Numbered from the stretch's first letter, positions 1 through 12,224 are shown. The stretch is 64,000 nucleotides of DNA from Chondrus crispus (GCF_000350225.1 NW_005179118.1:62001-126000), one strand, 5' to 3'. Notes: generated from the letters alone by a model not told the origin. A program made the numbers and translations.

Positions 1-165
1 CCGGATCGCTTGCGCATAGCGAGCGACGGATTGGTAGTCCACATCCGGGTGCGTGGCGAGGTAATTACGAACCTGCGCGCACGTGGCGGGCAGTAACCCC
101 TCTACGAACAGGGACTCCAACCGCCTGTAGGAGAATACCGTACCGCAGCGAAGTGCCTTGTCGAC
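1..165 (-). pseudogene. Gypsy-type gag fragment (5'-truncated by window edge)
   Basis: Read on the minus strand, this stretch encodes about 54 residues that align closely with the gag of the complete gypsy element at 19.4-20.7 kb. Shared stretches include KALRCGTVFS, VEGLLPATCAQVRNYLATH and ARYAQAI. The similarity spans the C-terminal part of the capsid-like domain and runs off the left edge of the window. Upstream of about position 165 it fades. Several substitutions relative to the other copy suggest a related family member rather than the same element. No LTR is visible on the retained side. Confidence 0.85.
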
Positions 166-1490
166 CCCTCCGGTACAAGGCGTATTCGAATATCGCATGG
201 AGGATGCTGTGCGGTCACGTGCGGAAGAGAGTGGAATGGGGATTCGATCGCTCGTCCTGTCTGCAGTGGGCGGGGGCGGCGACGGCACCGTCGTGGGAAC
301 GACGGTGAGAATAGGAGACAGTGTTGTGGGGCGCTGGACAAGACTTGGGGGAGTTAAAAGGCTTTGGTTTGAAGGTTCTACGCGGGGTACTGAGGAGTTG
401 TTTGGGCAAGCATGGTACAGTACAACAGGAAAATAGTAAGTGTGGGGTTTTTTTGCTGCTCGGTGAGGAACTGTACAGAGCACCCTTCGGTAGAATACAG
501 AGGGTTGGGTGTATCGGGGGAAAGGTGCGGGGCCGGTGGGGTTTGTTGCTGTTGAGTTCTGTTTCCGAAGGGATGGAAATCGGTACAGACTGGTGGCGGT
601 GTTTATTCGATGATTGGTGAGGTACAGAGAACGAGTGAATGGTGTAACAGTACATCTGCGGTGGTACAGTACAGACTGCGGTGGAACGAGATCGGGAAGA
701 GTGACAGAAGGCGCGTGCTCGCTGGAATAGGTCGGGAATAGGAACGGTTCCACATATCGATGAAGATTGAAAACTTCCCTCGCTAACAGCGTCGCAGACA
801 ATAACACAGCAGGAAGACGACGACACGCCCGCAGGAGTGGAGGAAGTCTACTTATTCTCACACCCACAGATACCATCATGTACATTCAAACAAATTGATG
901 AGAGTTTTGCCTATATAAGAGATTGCCACGCGGGCCGTAGTATGTCGGGCTGGTTGAACGTAGGATTGGTTACGAGGCTGTAAGGGATGTTTTGAGACGT
1001 TGTTCCGAGTACTGCAAGCGTGCCATAACTGCACCGCAGTCAGCCCGCTCATCTCACCAGGCACAACTGAAGAGCACTAGCGCTCCACAAGTCTCCGTGC
1101 CAGATCCTCAAATGACCCGCCCATGATCTCATCAATCTTGAACTGCACAAACATTGGCATTCCTCGACGAGAAAATTGTTTGGTGACTGACACAGAGCAA
1201 ATGCTATGCTCAGATTAGTATCGAGACGAACAAAGGCCTTGTGTCAGGAGCCGGGACCTCCATGACTAGCTCAAATGGCTGTTTGGCCTTGGATGGATGA
1301 ACTTGTCAGCACTGTGAGGTATGGCGAAGAGGGCAATCATCGTGTTGACGCCAAGGTCGCTCTTCCTTCGCACGCCGTGCCCCTGCTGTACGTCGCCGCC
1401 GCGGGCCATAGTGCCGACGCCATCATTCATCTCGAGCTGCTGTGCGCAGTATGGAATGCCCTTTCCATCGGTGGCCTGTTCATCATCATC
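166..1490. other. No supported gene; short TACAGTA-rich sequence
   Basis: Open frames here are short, low in complexity (serine/proline) and overlap on both strands, so I do not call a gene. The segment around 640-690 repeats GTACAGTACA-like words. A minus-strand frame at 1266-1496 may be the decayed continuation of the E2F-like C-terminus that precedes it on that strand. Confidence 0.4.
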
Positions 1491-1492
1491 GA

Positions 1493-2009
1493 TCACAACG
1501 TAAACTCATTATTCACCGGCGGCGGTGACACTCTGAGACATCCCATCATGTCCCCGTCGTAGCCGTAGATAAGCATGGGCGGTGCCGGACTCGGCACCTG
1601 ACCAAGCGGCGCGAGCATATCTCCTACATCAACCAATCCCTGTGACACCAGTGGCGACGATGTCCCAACACGCCCGCCAACTCCCCCACTTCCAGGGCCA
1701 CCCGCTGCCGCGCCCTTTCCGCCCTGCGAAGCTAACATGCAAATATCGTCCCGCGCGTCAACTTGTGGAAGATCGGGAAGCGGCTCTCGCCATACTGCGT
1801 GGCTTCATCCGGGTCGAGCACCTCCTGCTCTGTGTCTGATGGCGCCTTAATGGCGATGACGGTATCGCCTTCGAGTTCCGGCGTAGACTTGGTATCACCG
1901 GTAACATCGGTGAAGGCAGCGCAATGCTTGCCAGTTGCGAGGAGTCGGATATTGGACTGATAGGACGCGATGGCGTCGTCCAACCCCTGCTCCTCTTGCT
2001 TGACATCAC
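1493..2009 (-). pseudogene. E2F-family coiled-coil/marked-box fragment
   Basis: The minus-strand frame 1983-1732 resembles the coiled-coil/marked-box (dimerisation) domain of E2F transcription factors. It has LDDAIASYQSNIRLL at the coiled-coil end, DTVIAIKAPSDTEQEVLDPDE in the marked box, and SRFPIFHKLTRGTIF where the family has a strand leading to GPIxVYL. E2F proteins pair with DP to switch on S-phase genes. The frame opens upstream to about 2009 (DVKQEEQG). It stops at about 1730; reading continues one frame over into a Gly/Ala/Pro-rich tail (1738-1493, LASQGGKG...), so a one-base shift is likely. No winged-helix DNA-binding domain was found upstream, so the copy is truncated or that exon is unrecognisable. 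A remnant is more likely than a working gene. Confidence 0.6.
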
Positions 2010-3784
2010 AACATGTACAGCAAATTGTCCCATGAGGGAAAAAAACTCGGGTGCAAACACGGATGACGCTGGTCGTTGAGGAGACAGCTTCTTAACCGAT
2101 TCTGCCCGCAACAACATGAGAGATTCTACTGCCACGACAAACCCGGTTATAGCCATCCGCTTAATAAGCAGGGATAATATCCCGAAACGTTGCGCCATGA
2201 AGGCACATTACGAATACAGTACGTGACGTCTTTACTATTAGGAACAAGGAATGCGTGTACTGTATTTGTAACTGTATCGTACTAATTGAAGAACTTTCTC
2301 GCCCGTTTTACACCCTTGTTCCCGCCGCGAATGCTTCGCTTTGCTACCGGTTGTTTTTTCAGTGAGCGTATTTCGTGAACCCCGCGTAGCCTATGTGACT
2401 CCCGTCACAGCACTGCATCCTCTTTCGGGAATATAACAATTTGTGAACTCTAGAAGTGACTGAATAGTACCAAAGACCGTTTGGTTGCAATCAAAGGTAT
2501 CTAGGGATTCCCACCTCGATTTTGTCAACCTTATCGCACGTAAGCTCAGCATCTATTCGAAATAAAACTCTTGGAACGAAAGTGATGCTTAAGTTCTCTG
2601 CATAACAACTTGAAAACACTTGGACCAGAGCATACACGGCAATCGCGAGGGACGAACCACGAATTGTGATGTCTTTAAGCTCCTTTATCAACCCACACGT
2701 GACGTCCAAAAATCAAAATATTTCACGCGACGGGCGATACCATTTCCTACACATTGCACGAGTTGGTTCTGAAAGAAACACCCCCTCGTCTCCCTTCGCA
2801 CGCTCAAAACATTCCTTCGTTTAAGCCTCTCCATTTTTCAAAATAAGGCTCTTTTTGGGTGCTCGGGAACAAGAGGTTCCCTGCTGGTTGCGTCACCCGA
2901 TCGACTTTGTTTCGATTACTGGGAGATTTCTTGCCCTGATAGTAGATCATTGTGGTTGGGTGGATCACGAATGCGGGAAGAACGGCGCAGGCGACTACAG
3001 GGCCCGCGAGCAGACCGGCGCCCTGGGAGATGAAGGAGGGAGGCGTGGGTTAGAAGGATGTTTGGAGCACGGAGATGGAGAATAAGTGGGTATGGTTTGG
3101 CTGTGCTTGCAGCTTTGTCGACGCCAGCGATGAGACGGTGCCCCGCACCTGGGCGGATAGGACGGGCTCGTGGAGAGCTAGACGGCGGGCGGCGGGGGCG
3201 GCTGCGTGACTGGAGAGGGCGGCTGTGACGGGGACCGAGGCGAAGGCGGGGAGGGTTGGTTCGGGGTGGGAGTTTGTGCGGTCCATGACAAGGCGATGAT
3301 GTCGTTGAACTGGAAGGAGTGCAAGCTGACTCGGAGGTGTGAATGACGTAAGCATCACCAAACGACACCTGCAGGGACAATGCTCTCAGGGTACCCGAAA
3401 ATTTTAAGCGAAAAACAAATCGAATCACAAATATCAAGTCGCTGGGTGGGGGGGTTGGAGGTCCCGCAAAACATGAAAATAGGTGTGCCAAAAACAACGG
3501 ATGTCGTTCCCCAGTGTTGGCGGCGTCAAGAAGGCCAACTTTCTCCGGAGCAGCAAATCTGATCCGTGTTCCGACAGGACTCACGACGACTCCGTGGACT
3601 TTCCCACTACCCACTATTATCGGCCTGCCAACTTCCCCACCACTTATAGACTCCCTCGCAGTGGTGCCATCCTACGAGCCAGACATTGGCTGCAGTACGT
3701 CGCGCCAGCACCGTCCCAGCCGTCACACCAGAGCCATGACTCACAAGCTCGAAGCTTGCAACGCCGTCTCTGCGACTAGAGCCA
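2010..3784. other. No supported gene
   Basis: AT-richer sequence at 2200-2850, then a G-rich stretch whose long minus frames (about 2916-3614) are Pro/Arg/Ser-rich and overlap each other. I see no family motif or splice pattern. The region could hold upstream exons of the plus-strand ORC1-like gene (BAH/PHD region in other lineages), but nothing recognisable remains. Confidence 0.4.
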
Positions 3785-5404
3785 TTGCAGCCCCCGCCGT
3801 GTCGGCCGTTGATTTCGCCTCAGCTCCGGCCTCGTCCTCGACACGAGCACTACTCCTATGAGTACGACCTCCGCAGTTTGTCTGCTTGGAATTCGCTAGC
3901 TGCCGAGTTCGTTCATATGGTTATCGTTTGCTCGTCGTGCCACTGCTGTCGCCAATGCCAAGGGGTCTGGTACTGTACTGTCTGCCACGCAGGTGAGTCA
4001 TCGCCTGCATGTGCTACGGAAGGCACATGTTGCCACGCTTGAGCTGGGCATCTGGGCATCCAGGGCGACCGGTGGAGGCAAACAGAGTCTGACGACTCTG
4101 CATCAGTCGGTGACGATTTTGTTCTGACGGATGACGACATGGCAGAAAAAAGGAGGCGACGCAGGATTTCAAAACGCGGGCGAACTCAGCGACGCAAAGG
4201 GCAGAGACCTGGTCAAGCAGCTACTGCTCGACCCGTGAGGGCAGCACAGTTCTCCCTTCCGGGAGACATTGGTGCCCCTGAGACGCTCCCATGTCGAGAT
4301 GAAGAGAAAGAGCACGTGAGGAAATTCATCACGGATTCGATTAAACAGAGCGCAAATGGTCTACATGAGGGATCTCGGTGCCTGTACATTTGCGGAGTTC
4401 CCGAGACAGGGAAAACAGCCACAGTGCGCGAAATCTCGCGGATTGTAAGAGATCTCTCACAGCAGCGCGCTGCTGGAGAACTTTCTCCTTTCGATGCTGT
4501 AGAGATAAATTCCATGAGTCTCCCCGACCCCAACTTGGTGTATTCAGAACTCTACAGGGCAATAACCGAGTTTGAAGGCTATTCCCCTTTGCATGCTGCC
4601 CAGCTGCTTGAGAAACGATTTTCAGATGCGTCGATTGCATCTGGAAAGTCAGCAAAGCGCAGCATTGATGGACCAACAGCACGGGAGAAGGCGAAATGTG
4701 TAGTGCTGATCCTTGACGAGATGGACGTGCTTGTATCACGGAAGCAAAAGATTCTATACGATGTGTTGGAATGGCCGACGAGGAAGAACGCGCGAATGGC
4801 AGTGATCGGTATCTCTAACACGTTGGACCTCCCAGAACGGATGCTTCCCCGTCTCGGTTCCAGATTAGGAGTGAATCGAGTGACCTATCCTCCTTACACA
4901 AGTGACCAACTTAAAGTGATCTTGAACATGAAGCCGGAACAGACGAATGATGTCCAGTACAACTCAAGCGCTGTCGTCGTTTGTGCTACGAAGGTGGGTG
5001 CCGTTGCTGGTGATGTACGTAGGGCACTTGAAATTCTGCGTTGGGCAGCGGAAATTCTTATCGCGGAGGGGAATACATCGAAGAGTTTGGTAACGGCAAC
5101 ACACGTTCATATGGCGATCCAAGACATTTCTGGTCGTTCGAGACTTTCCGCGTTGAGTCAACTCTCGAAAATCGAAAGATTGTTTCTTGTCAGCGCTGTC
5201 GTTCTTGCCCGAAACCTTGGTTCCTTCGCTGTGAATGAGACCAGTTCCATTTAGTTCGGTAACGTCCAGGGCTCTGGACGCTGCTCGTCGCAACTCCAAC
5301 TTTTTTGAAGACAGCGGCATCCCCACGGTGCGAGACCTTGAAGAAGCCTGTTTCAGGCTGGAAGGACGAAAACATCCCGTAGTAGGGATGTGTACTCCTC
5401 TGTG
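3785..5404 (+). pseudogene. ORC1: ORC1-like origin recognition complex subunit, C-terminus frameshifted
   Basis: AAA+ ATPase of the ORC1/CDC6 family, the replication origin-binding subunit. In the main frame from the ATG at 4139 (371 codons) I see Walker A GVPETGKT (residues 86-93; the usual GVPGTGKT has Gly where this has Glu), Walker B LILDEMD (acidic pair 193-194), sensor I GISNTLDLPERM, and sensor II GDVRRALEI with the arginine finger region. A basic N-terminus (EKRRRRR) precedes. The same frame runs back through a stop at 4040 into 3785-3992; that stop lies within a putative 93-bp intron (separate entry), which would add a cysteine-rich PHD-like segment. At the 3' end the frame stops at 5252-5254, while the winged-helix continuation (FFEDSGIPTVRDLEEACFRL) lies one frame over up to 5404. 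The last beta strands are not recognisable. Identity is firm; function is doubtful. Confidence 0.85.
3993..4085 (+). other. Putative spliceosomal intron in the ORC1-like gene
   Basis: A strong donor, CAG|GTGAGTCA, sits at 3992/3993. The acceptor candidate GGCAAACAG| ends at 4085. The length is 93 nt, a multiple of three. Removing it deletes the only in-frame stop (4040-4042) and joins a YCTVCHA cysteine motif to an acidic serine-rich stretch (SDDSASVGDDF) and then the AAA+ part. A polypyrimidine tract is weak. An alternative AG at 4063 would break the frame. Confidence 0.5.
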
Positions 5405-6480
5405 AGGCGCCTGTACATACCGTAACGAGACATGAATATGCATTACGTTTTCCCCTGACCCAAAAGCCTTCCAATGCATCGATAGGAGCTATGTCCATTA
5501 GGTCAGAGCAGTGATCCAGCACGTCGGCAACTCCATTTCCCTTGCTTTCGTCTAGGTAGTCCCGAAGCAACACCGCTGCTTCACACCGCGAAATTCCCAA
5601 ACCCTTCTCAGTTGATTCGATACACGACAGTTCTGCAGCTGTTGGTACCGGGTGGCTCTGAGTGGTCGCAGCGCCGGACCGATATAGAATATCCTTTGTT
5701 TCTTGTTTGATTCCTTGCTCTGGTTTAGAGGCATCTACCGCCCTGAAAAGTGTATCCTTGTGATCAGACAGGGCCATCGCAGCGTCATCTGGGATGTACT
5801 TGCAGTGCGGAGAAGAAAGTTCAAAGATGTGAATGACAACGGAGGTAGACGCATTGCGACCATTTTATCGCCCGCTCGGGAACGACATCCACGGCTTCTT
5901 TCTCGCAGTCCCGCGGGGTTTGTGACCAAATGGAAGGACAAATTTGATAGGTATCACTTGATCACGTTGATGAGAACCATCCAGAGTCACGGGATTCCAC
6001 GAAAGACTAACCCTCTCGGCCCAAAAGCTATCCGTGATCACAAGGTTGATGTGGGTCCCCGTTGCTGTCCGAAGCACACGCCGATCTTTCTTGTTTGTTT
6101 GGTCAGTGACGCCTGGATCAAACACGATCGAAGTTAATAGGCTGCGAGCATCTCCCCTCCCAGATTCTCTCAGTCGCATCCGTGGAGGGGACGCCGTGAA
6201 GACGCCCATTGCCCCCCGTAAGCTCCGCTTTAACCAGAGCGACACCATGGGAATCAGTTCCATACGGTGCGACATCCGATCGGGTGGGTATTCCAGCAGC
6301 TTCAATGCATGGCACCTTCACGACGAAAGCAAAGCCGCGCACCGTCGACGTGGCCGGACGCTTCATAGCTGGGTCATTTCTCAACATCGTTGCCACGCGC
6401 GGGTGCGACGGTGTCGGCGATGCCGCAACAGCAGGCGGCGACGCTGAATTCGCCTCTGCGAAGACAATACACAAAAAGGA
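5405..6480 (-). other. Unassigned minus-strand frames, possibly a decayed gene
   Basis: Minus-strand frames at 5777-5190, 6305-5865 and 6474-6118 are ordinary in composition and could be pieces of one gene read towards the ORC1-like gene. The first extends upstream in frame to about 5858 (VIHIFELSSP, KYIPDDAAMALSD) and contains a helical stretch (RCEAAVLLRDYLDESKGNGV). None of them matches a family I can name. The last part of the first frame overlaps the 3' end of the ORC1-like gene and is probably not coding there. Chance frames cannot be excluded. Confidence 0.25.
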
Positions 6481-7879
6481 GGGCCGGCGGAATGCGGTTG
6501 CTGCGATGCAGATGTCCCTGCTTGTGTAAGGGGCTAGGGCTGCGACCGAGGTGGGGACGAGCTGCGCGAGCGGCGAGAAGAAGATGAGGGAGGAGAGGAG
6601 GGAAGTGTGGAAAGACAGGCGAACGGCGAGAAGCTCGCAGACGGAGAGGCAGGAGCGGGTACGCGGATACGGAGGATACCTGGATACGGAGGAAGAGGGC
6701 GTGGGTTGTTATGCGGGCGAAGAGGACTCAATCTGTCAAGCTCGGCGGCTTCTTCCGTTGAATCCATTTTGCTCTCCTGATGATGCCTATGACGACGAAG
6801 ACGACGCTCCTTGGTTTCTCGAGAGCCAGGCAGGCCTTCCCTGTTCCCCTCGGCGCGTGTTGTAAAAGGGATTGGTGGGATTAAAGTATGAATATTTGCA
6901 AGTTCTGTCTCCACATTCTTCGGACTTCATGATATACATATAGTTGAGTGTCTTCTTCTTGGTCCAGCGCGTCGTGAACTTACACATGACTGTTCAATCG
7001 GACCAAAGGGACGTGATTTCGAGCGACAAAATCGTACCAAGGGATTAGGGGATTAGCGATACAGTACTGCTGGTGTTTGACAGACTTGTCGCAGACGAAG
7101 CAAGGAGTTCGGTCGGCGAGATGGGGGAAATGTGGGAAAAAGGGAAATTATCCGCTCGACGCGCCGGCGGGAAATCCGGATATATTAAAATCCGAGGGCG
7201 GTATCCGGACCGACCCTCGGGGGTAACTTGCTACCCTCCGACAGCGCTGGCGAAAAGTCTCGAGACTCGACATCCGAAGTATCCCCATCCCTCTTGCTCT
7301 CGCGACTCCTTTCCCCCGCCGCTGCGTGCGACGAGGGCGGCTACTACTAACTTCATCGTTCCCGTTCTCCCACAGTTTGATCTAGTGCATCCAGCAAGGC
7401 AGTTGAAGTAACGTTGCATAGAATTAACTGAAATTAGAGATAATGCAGTGGGGTGTTGCAAGAGATCTGTTTGTGGAGTCCTAAACACCTGAATAGCTCC
7501 GCGTTTGATACATGGGCCGACCTGCCGCGATTCCATATTTCGCTGGCCTTCCAAATTCGTAAGCTCACGGCTCCTCGCCGTCAGCATCTCTTCTCTGTCA
7601 CTCGCTTCCACGTCCGCTGCTTCGCATTGCTCATCCATCTGTACGTGATCGTCTCACATTCACACCCTGGCTTTCTCTTCATCGTCTCAGCTTGTGCTGC
7701 GCTTTCGCACTGCCGTTTTGGGTTCCAAACCGGGCTTCCGAAGCCGCTCGACTTCGGTCCGCACGTCGCACCGCTACTCTCGTACACTCTTCTTCCCTGT
7801 CTCGCTCTGGAATAATTTGTGTTCCCCGTGCAGCTCGGAACATTCCCGAAATACGACACAGCAAGCCGTGTACACCCCT
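6481..7879. other. No supported gene
   Basis: Contains GA-rich sequence at 6570-6690 and a short GGGATTAG-type word at 7047-7061 like the telomere-like tracts at 49.6 and 61.3 kb. From about 7600 to 7880 the sequence could be 5' leader or first exon of the TOG-domain gene, but the frames there show no recognisable TOG helices. Confidence 0.3.
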
Positions 7880-9973
7880 TCTACGTCAGGGTTGCCGTAT
7901 GTGCCACCAAGGTCTTCCAGGTCGTCTTAACCCACTTACCGACACCGTGGAGTCTGGCCGAGCAGTCGTGCTTGTCGAAATCCTCACATCAGATGGCACC
8001 GCGTCTTTCGCTCCCGATTCTGTATTTTGTCGCGTACTGTTTCCGGTCCTATTATATCTGGTTCCGGCGTGCTTTAGTATCTCGTACCACGAGCCGAGTC
8101 TAGCCACAGTCGCAGGTCTCAAAGAGCCATCACCCATCACCATACGATCCGTAGCCATAGCTCATTCAGATATAACTGTGTCAGCTTTTTGTTGAGGCGC
8201 TCGCGTCTGTCGGGTTTAAGCATCGGACCTCAAAGGTTGTGCCCGCGGCCGTGGATGCAGTCACGTAGGCTCTTGATACGTATGGCACTGCTGCGGTACC
8301 CGTCAAGGCCGTTGTGTCGAAGCTTTCGCCGTTGTTCGGACACTCGCAGGAGATCGTCAGGAATGCTACCAAGGCGGTTGTGATAGAGCTGCACCGCTGG
8401 GTTGGCAATGGCGTTAAGGCTGTTGTCAAGGGCGCGAAGAACGTCACGATTAAGGAAGTAGAGGCTGCAATTTGCGAAACCTGCCGGGCAGGGGAAGCCG
8501 AAGCCGAAGAAGCGTACCCGGGCTATGGAGCAGCGCGTGCGCGAGGGCGGCGGTGACGATGGCGAGAGCGACGGTGATGATGGGTTTGGTGGCGGGGAAA
8601 TGGAGGAGGACGAGATGGACGTAGCTGAAGGAGATCAATCTGCTGGAGAAGCTCGCAAAGACGAAGATTGAGATTGACGAGGATGTCACCAAGGATTGGT
8701 ACACCACTGTCAACTCGAAGAAGTGGAAGGCACGGAAAAATGCTCTGGATGCCGCTATTAACATTATCAGCGAGGCGAGACTTACACCAGCGAACCACCA
8801 CGAAATCATCGTGCGGTTACGGAAAATTATTGCCAAGGACGCAAACGTCAATGTTGTCGCGTCGGCAGCGAATCTGTTGCGGAGGATGTGCAACGGTTTG
8901 ACAAAGAAGTTCCCTCCGGGGGCGTCGAAAGCCCTCACTGTTGATTTGTTCGGTAGGCTAAAGGAGAAGAATCGAATTCTTGTCGATCCTGTCTGTGCAG
9001 CCCTTGATGCCCTCCATGCGCTCGGCCAAGGATGTGTCAACATCAAGAAAAGTGTTCGCGAAGCGGCAACGAAGGTCTTGTTTAGTTGGTTTGCTTGCTC
9101 GGCCTTACACCGCTTATTCCGTTTTGCCACTTGCCGTTGGCGTCCTTGAATTCTGGTTTTCGGAAGGAGTTCTTGGAGTGGCTCGTGCCCCGCTTGCAAG
9201 GGGAAGTGGGTGCATATAACTCTTGTGCTGAGGATTTGTCACTGCTTGTTGATACCAGTTTCGCCTGTCTGCGAGACTGCACCGCCGAAGTCAGGCATCT
9301 GGCGGACCTCATGTTGGAGCAGATCGTCAAGAGCGTTGGCATAGGCGCGGTCGATTCAAAGTTGGTGACTATAACGAAAGCCGCGAGGAATCAGATCGAA
9401 CCTGTACTTGACAAGTATCGAGCTGTGGCTCCAAAGTCAACTGTGGCAGCTGGGCTCCCACCTATACGAGTATCCAATGTTCCTACACCAAGACCTGGAA
9501 GGGAGAGACCGCGTTCAATGGCTTTACCTCGTGCCCCAGTGAGTAGAACAGGGTTTGGCGCTGGCCACGACGTTTCAACCCCAGTTGGCACCGGGTCACG
9601 GCGCCCGCACCCTGCAAGTGCGCGCATGTCGCCAATGGTATCCTCTTTGGGCCGGTTTGATCAGCCTCCGCATGGTGACGTCCCTTTGTTGAAGCAAGAT
9701 GATGGGCGTGAGGCCCGAGCCCGGCGTTTTCTGAATAAGAGACGTCGTTTTATTGAGGAGCTCCATGAGGCTGATCCGTCAGGAGACATGCAGCCCCTAA
9801 TCAGCGAAGAAATCGAGGACCTTGTAGAAGATCTGAATGAATGCTGTTCGCCATCTTTGTGTGCTAAACTAACAGCACCGGCAAACCGATTTAGAATGCA
9901 TGCTGAGGCCATTGTGGCTGTGAAGTCACACTTAGGCTGCAGCCATAAAGAGCGGGGAGGGCTCGTCTGTTAA
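7880..9973 (+). pseudogene. XMAP215/MOR1-type TOG-domain microtubule protein, disrupted
   Basis: Resembles the XMAP215/Stu2/MOR1 family of tubulin-binding TOG-repeat proteins (microtubule polymerases). Part of TOG1 lies at about 8185-8470 (KVVPAAVDAVT, LDTYGTAAVPVKAVVSKL, then ATKAVVIELHRWVGNGVKAVV). An acidic, basic linker follows, then TOG2 at about 8634-9078 (TTVNSKKWKARKNALDAAI, RKIIAKDANVNVVASAANLL). A further block (EFLEWLVPRLQ, TAEVRHLADLMLEQIVKSVG) leads to a proline-rich linker and a charged C-terminal segment (RRFLNKRRRFIEEL). Breaks: in-frame TAG at 8266-8268 inside TOG1; a probable extra T near 8471; a probable extra G near 8633. A possible 92-bp phase-0 intron spans 9075-9166. 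The 5' start is unclear, with a likely acceptor before 8185. Much shorter than family members, which carry five TOG domains. Probably a decayed copy; homopolymer sequencing errors are the alternative. Confidence 0.8.
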
Positions 9974-10870
9974 AAGCTGTATATGGATATCATGGGCGGG
10001 CGTTTGATCGTGTTGTCGGCGGCCGAAGAGAAGGTTGAATGCAAGGGCAGTTAGTTGGTAAGAGAGCACTGTGGTGACGGCGGCGATGAAAATATAGCAG
10101 TTTGAGAGCTGAGAGGGAATGATTCGAGAGGGGAGAGGAAATCGCCACGGGTGAGGGTGTTGTTTTGTACTCTCATTGCAGGTTTGGAATGTGTACGGGA
10201 TGTATTTTGAAAGTGAGACACTGCCGGTCATTGCAGTAGCGGGCTGGTGTTGAGGATATTGCGGAGCATGGATAGCGTAGATGGAATGAATTGTAGCGGA
10301 TTGGGAAGAAGAGGGGACGAGTGGAAGATGGAGGAGAGATATGATGGTTCAAAAAAGGTTTGGTGTTGGTGAATTATCGAATTAAGTGCGGAGGGAAAGA
10401 TGGTAGGGCGAGAATATAAGAAGAGGAGATGGGACGCAGTAGGTGTTGAAGCATATTTCCAAATGATTCTTTAACATCGGGAACAGTCATGGCGAAGAAA
10501 AACGATGACTTGTTTCGACTTGTGGTGCAAGGTGCCGTGGTGTATGGGCCCTTCATGTCTGGTGAAGTTGTCTCGCATGTACGAAAACTTTGGAATGAAC
10601 AGTATGTTCACATGAAAGCACGGCAGTTGAGTCACAAGGACCAAATGTTCCCAACTGACAGAGAAGAGAAGAAACTGCTTGCAAAGCAGTGATGCTCATC
10701 ATTCTTAAGTGCATGACCATATATTTCGACATACTGTCTCTTCGATATTGTCATCGATTTGATACAGACTGCTTGCTTTTTGATCGCTTTGCACCTGCTA
10801 GTCGGTTAAGTATCGGCAGCGGTGCCCAGAGACTGCTCGCTGCCGTGGCAGTCCACATCGACAAAATCCA
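9974..10870. other. No confident gene; one 67-codon frame
   Basis: The only reasonable frame is plus 10489-10692, 67 codons beginning MAKKNDDLFRL, with a hydrophobic first half (VVQGAVVYGPF) and a charged C-terminal half. It resembles no family I know and could be chance. The rest is GA-rich with no signals I can defend. Confidence 0.3.
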
Positions 10871-10871
10871 A

Positions 10872-11345
10872 GGCGGGGCAGGCGTGCAAGGCGTGCGGGC
10901 GTGTGGGCGTGCGGGCGTGCAAAGCGTTCAAGGCGTGCAGGCGTGCGGGCAAACGGGCGTGCAGGCGTGTAGGCGTGCAAGCGTGCAAGCGTGCAAGGCG
11001 TGCAGGCGGGCGGGCAAGGGCGGACAGGCGAGCAGGCTGGCACAAGCGCGAAAAGCGGCAGGATGTCGGCAGGTGGGCAGATGGGCTAGAAGATGAGAGC
11101 AAGGAGGCGCGGGAGTGCGGGAGCGCGGGATCGCGGGAGCACGGGAGCACAGGGGCACTGGGGTAGGTGGGGCAGGTGGGACAGGTGGGACAGGTGGGGC
11201 AGGTGGGCAGGTTTAGAAAATGCCCGGGAATCTGTCATCTGTCAACACGGGAGCGCGAGAGCAACGGAGCAACGGAGCAACGGGAGCAACGGGAGCAACG
11301 GGAGCAACGGGAGCAACGGAGCACAATTTACTACCCCAGGTGGGG
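10872..11345. repeat. Cluster of four adjacent minisatellites
   Basis: Four different short-unit arrays lie side by side: GGCGTGC/GGCGTGCAAGC-type units at 10872-11030; GCGGGAGCACGGGA-type units at about 11100-11160; 10-mers of the type GGGACAGGTG at 11160-11215; and GGAGCAAC/GGGAGCAAC 8-9-mers at 11262-11325. The third and fourth are followed by near copies of one segment (GTTTAGAAAA...CTGTCATCTGTCAA at 11211-11244 and 11355-11394), so a larger unit of roughly 145 bp has also duplicated. Long open frames on both strands here (Arg/Ala/Gly or Pro/Ala-rich) are repeat artefacts. Confidence 0.9.
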
Positions 11346-12224
11346 CACAGGTGGGGTTTAGAAAACGCCCTGTGTGGGCATCTGTCATCTGTCAATGGAG
11401 AGAATGAAAATCAATTCCAACAGCAGCAAGGGAATCGACAACATGTACAGTACTGTACGGCCAGCTGACTGGGCCGGTGCAAGGTTGTGGTATCTTTGCT
11501 TTTGTTGCAAGCGAATCAAACAAGGCGCAAACTGCAAACAGGTTGCGCAAAGACAACTGTTACATGATCAATAGCCCGCAAGACAACAACAGGAAGCAAG
11601 CAGAATGCCTCAGAATTGGTCAATTTACCGAAGGGCAGGATGACGAATGTCAATCACGTTGCTGTTCAACGGCCTTGGGCATAATGTGCCTGTGTCACTT
11701 GTCACTGTCAACGCGACAATATTACGCTTCGCAGTTCAAGGCTCTCTCAGAACCGCACAGACCGCACAATCGCACAGCAGCCCAACCTCACAGCCGCACA
11801 ACTTCACATGTGAACTTGTGCGTGTGTGGCTGTAAGGTCTTGTCGGAAGAAGACTGCTCCTCTTCCCTCTTAACAAGTGTGTGTATCCATGGTCAGGATG
11901 TCTCAAGAGTCAATTCCGGAACACTTTTGTGACGTCTTGTCCGTGGACTTGGTTTGATGGTTCTGATTCTCTCTCTCTCGAGAGAGAGAACAGTTTCTTC
12001 TTTCTTCGTTTCGTTACACGTGTACAGTTTCCATCTGACCTCCCTCTGTTTGCTGCTGTGCCACTGCCACTGTTGCTCCTGCCATACCACGGGTAGTGTT
12101 TCGCCATTTTGAGTGAGTCTATTCTTTCCTTCAAATGTACGGCGCAGACCAAAACCGAACCAGGCGAGGCCAAGACGAGCCAAACCAAACCGGTCCGATC
12201 CGAGCGGTGGTGCGAGGGTCTGCG

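Noticed and set aside
5190..5500. Coding use of the minus frame over the ORC1 3' end
   Set aside because: The plus strand there matches the ORC1 winged-helix region; the minus frame looks ordinary but has no family support in the overlap.
10689..11166. Several 60-135 codon frames on both strands
   Set aside because: All six-frame products of the GGCGTGC minisatellite; no independent protein pattern.
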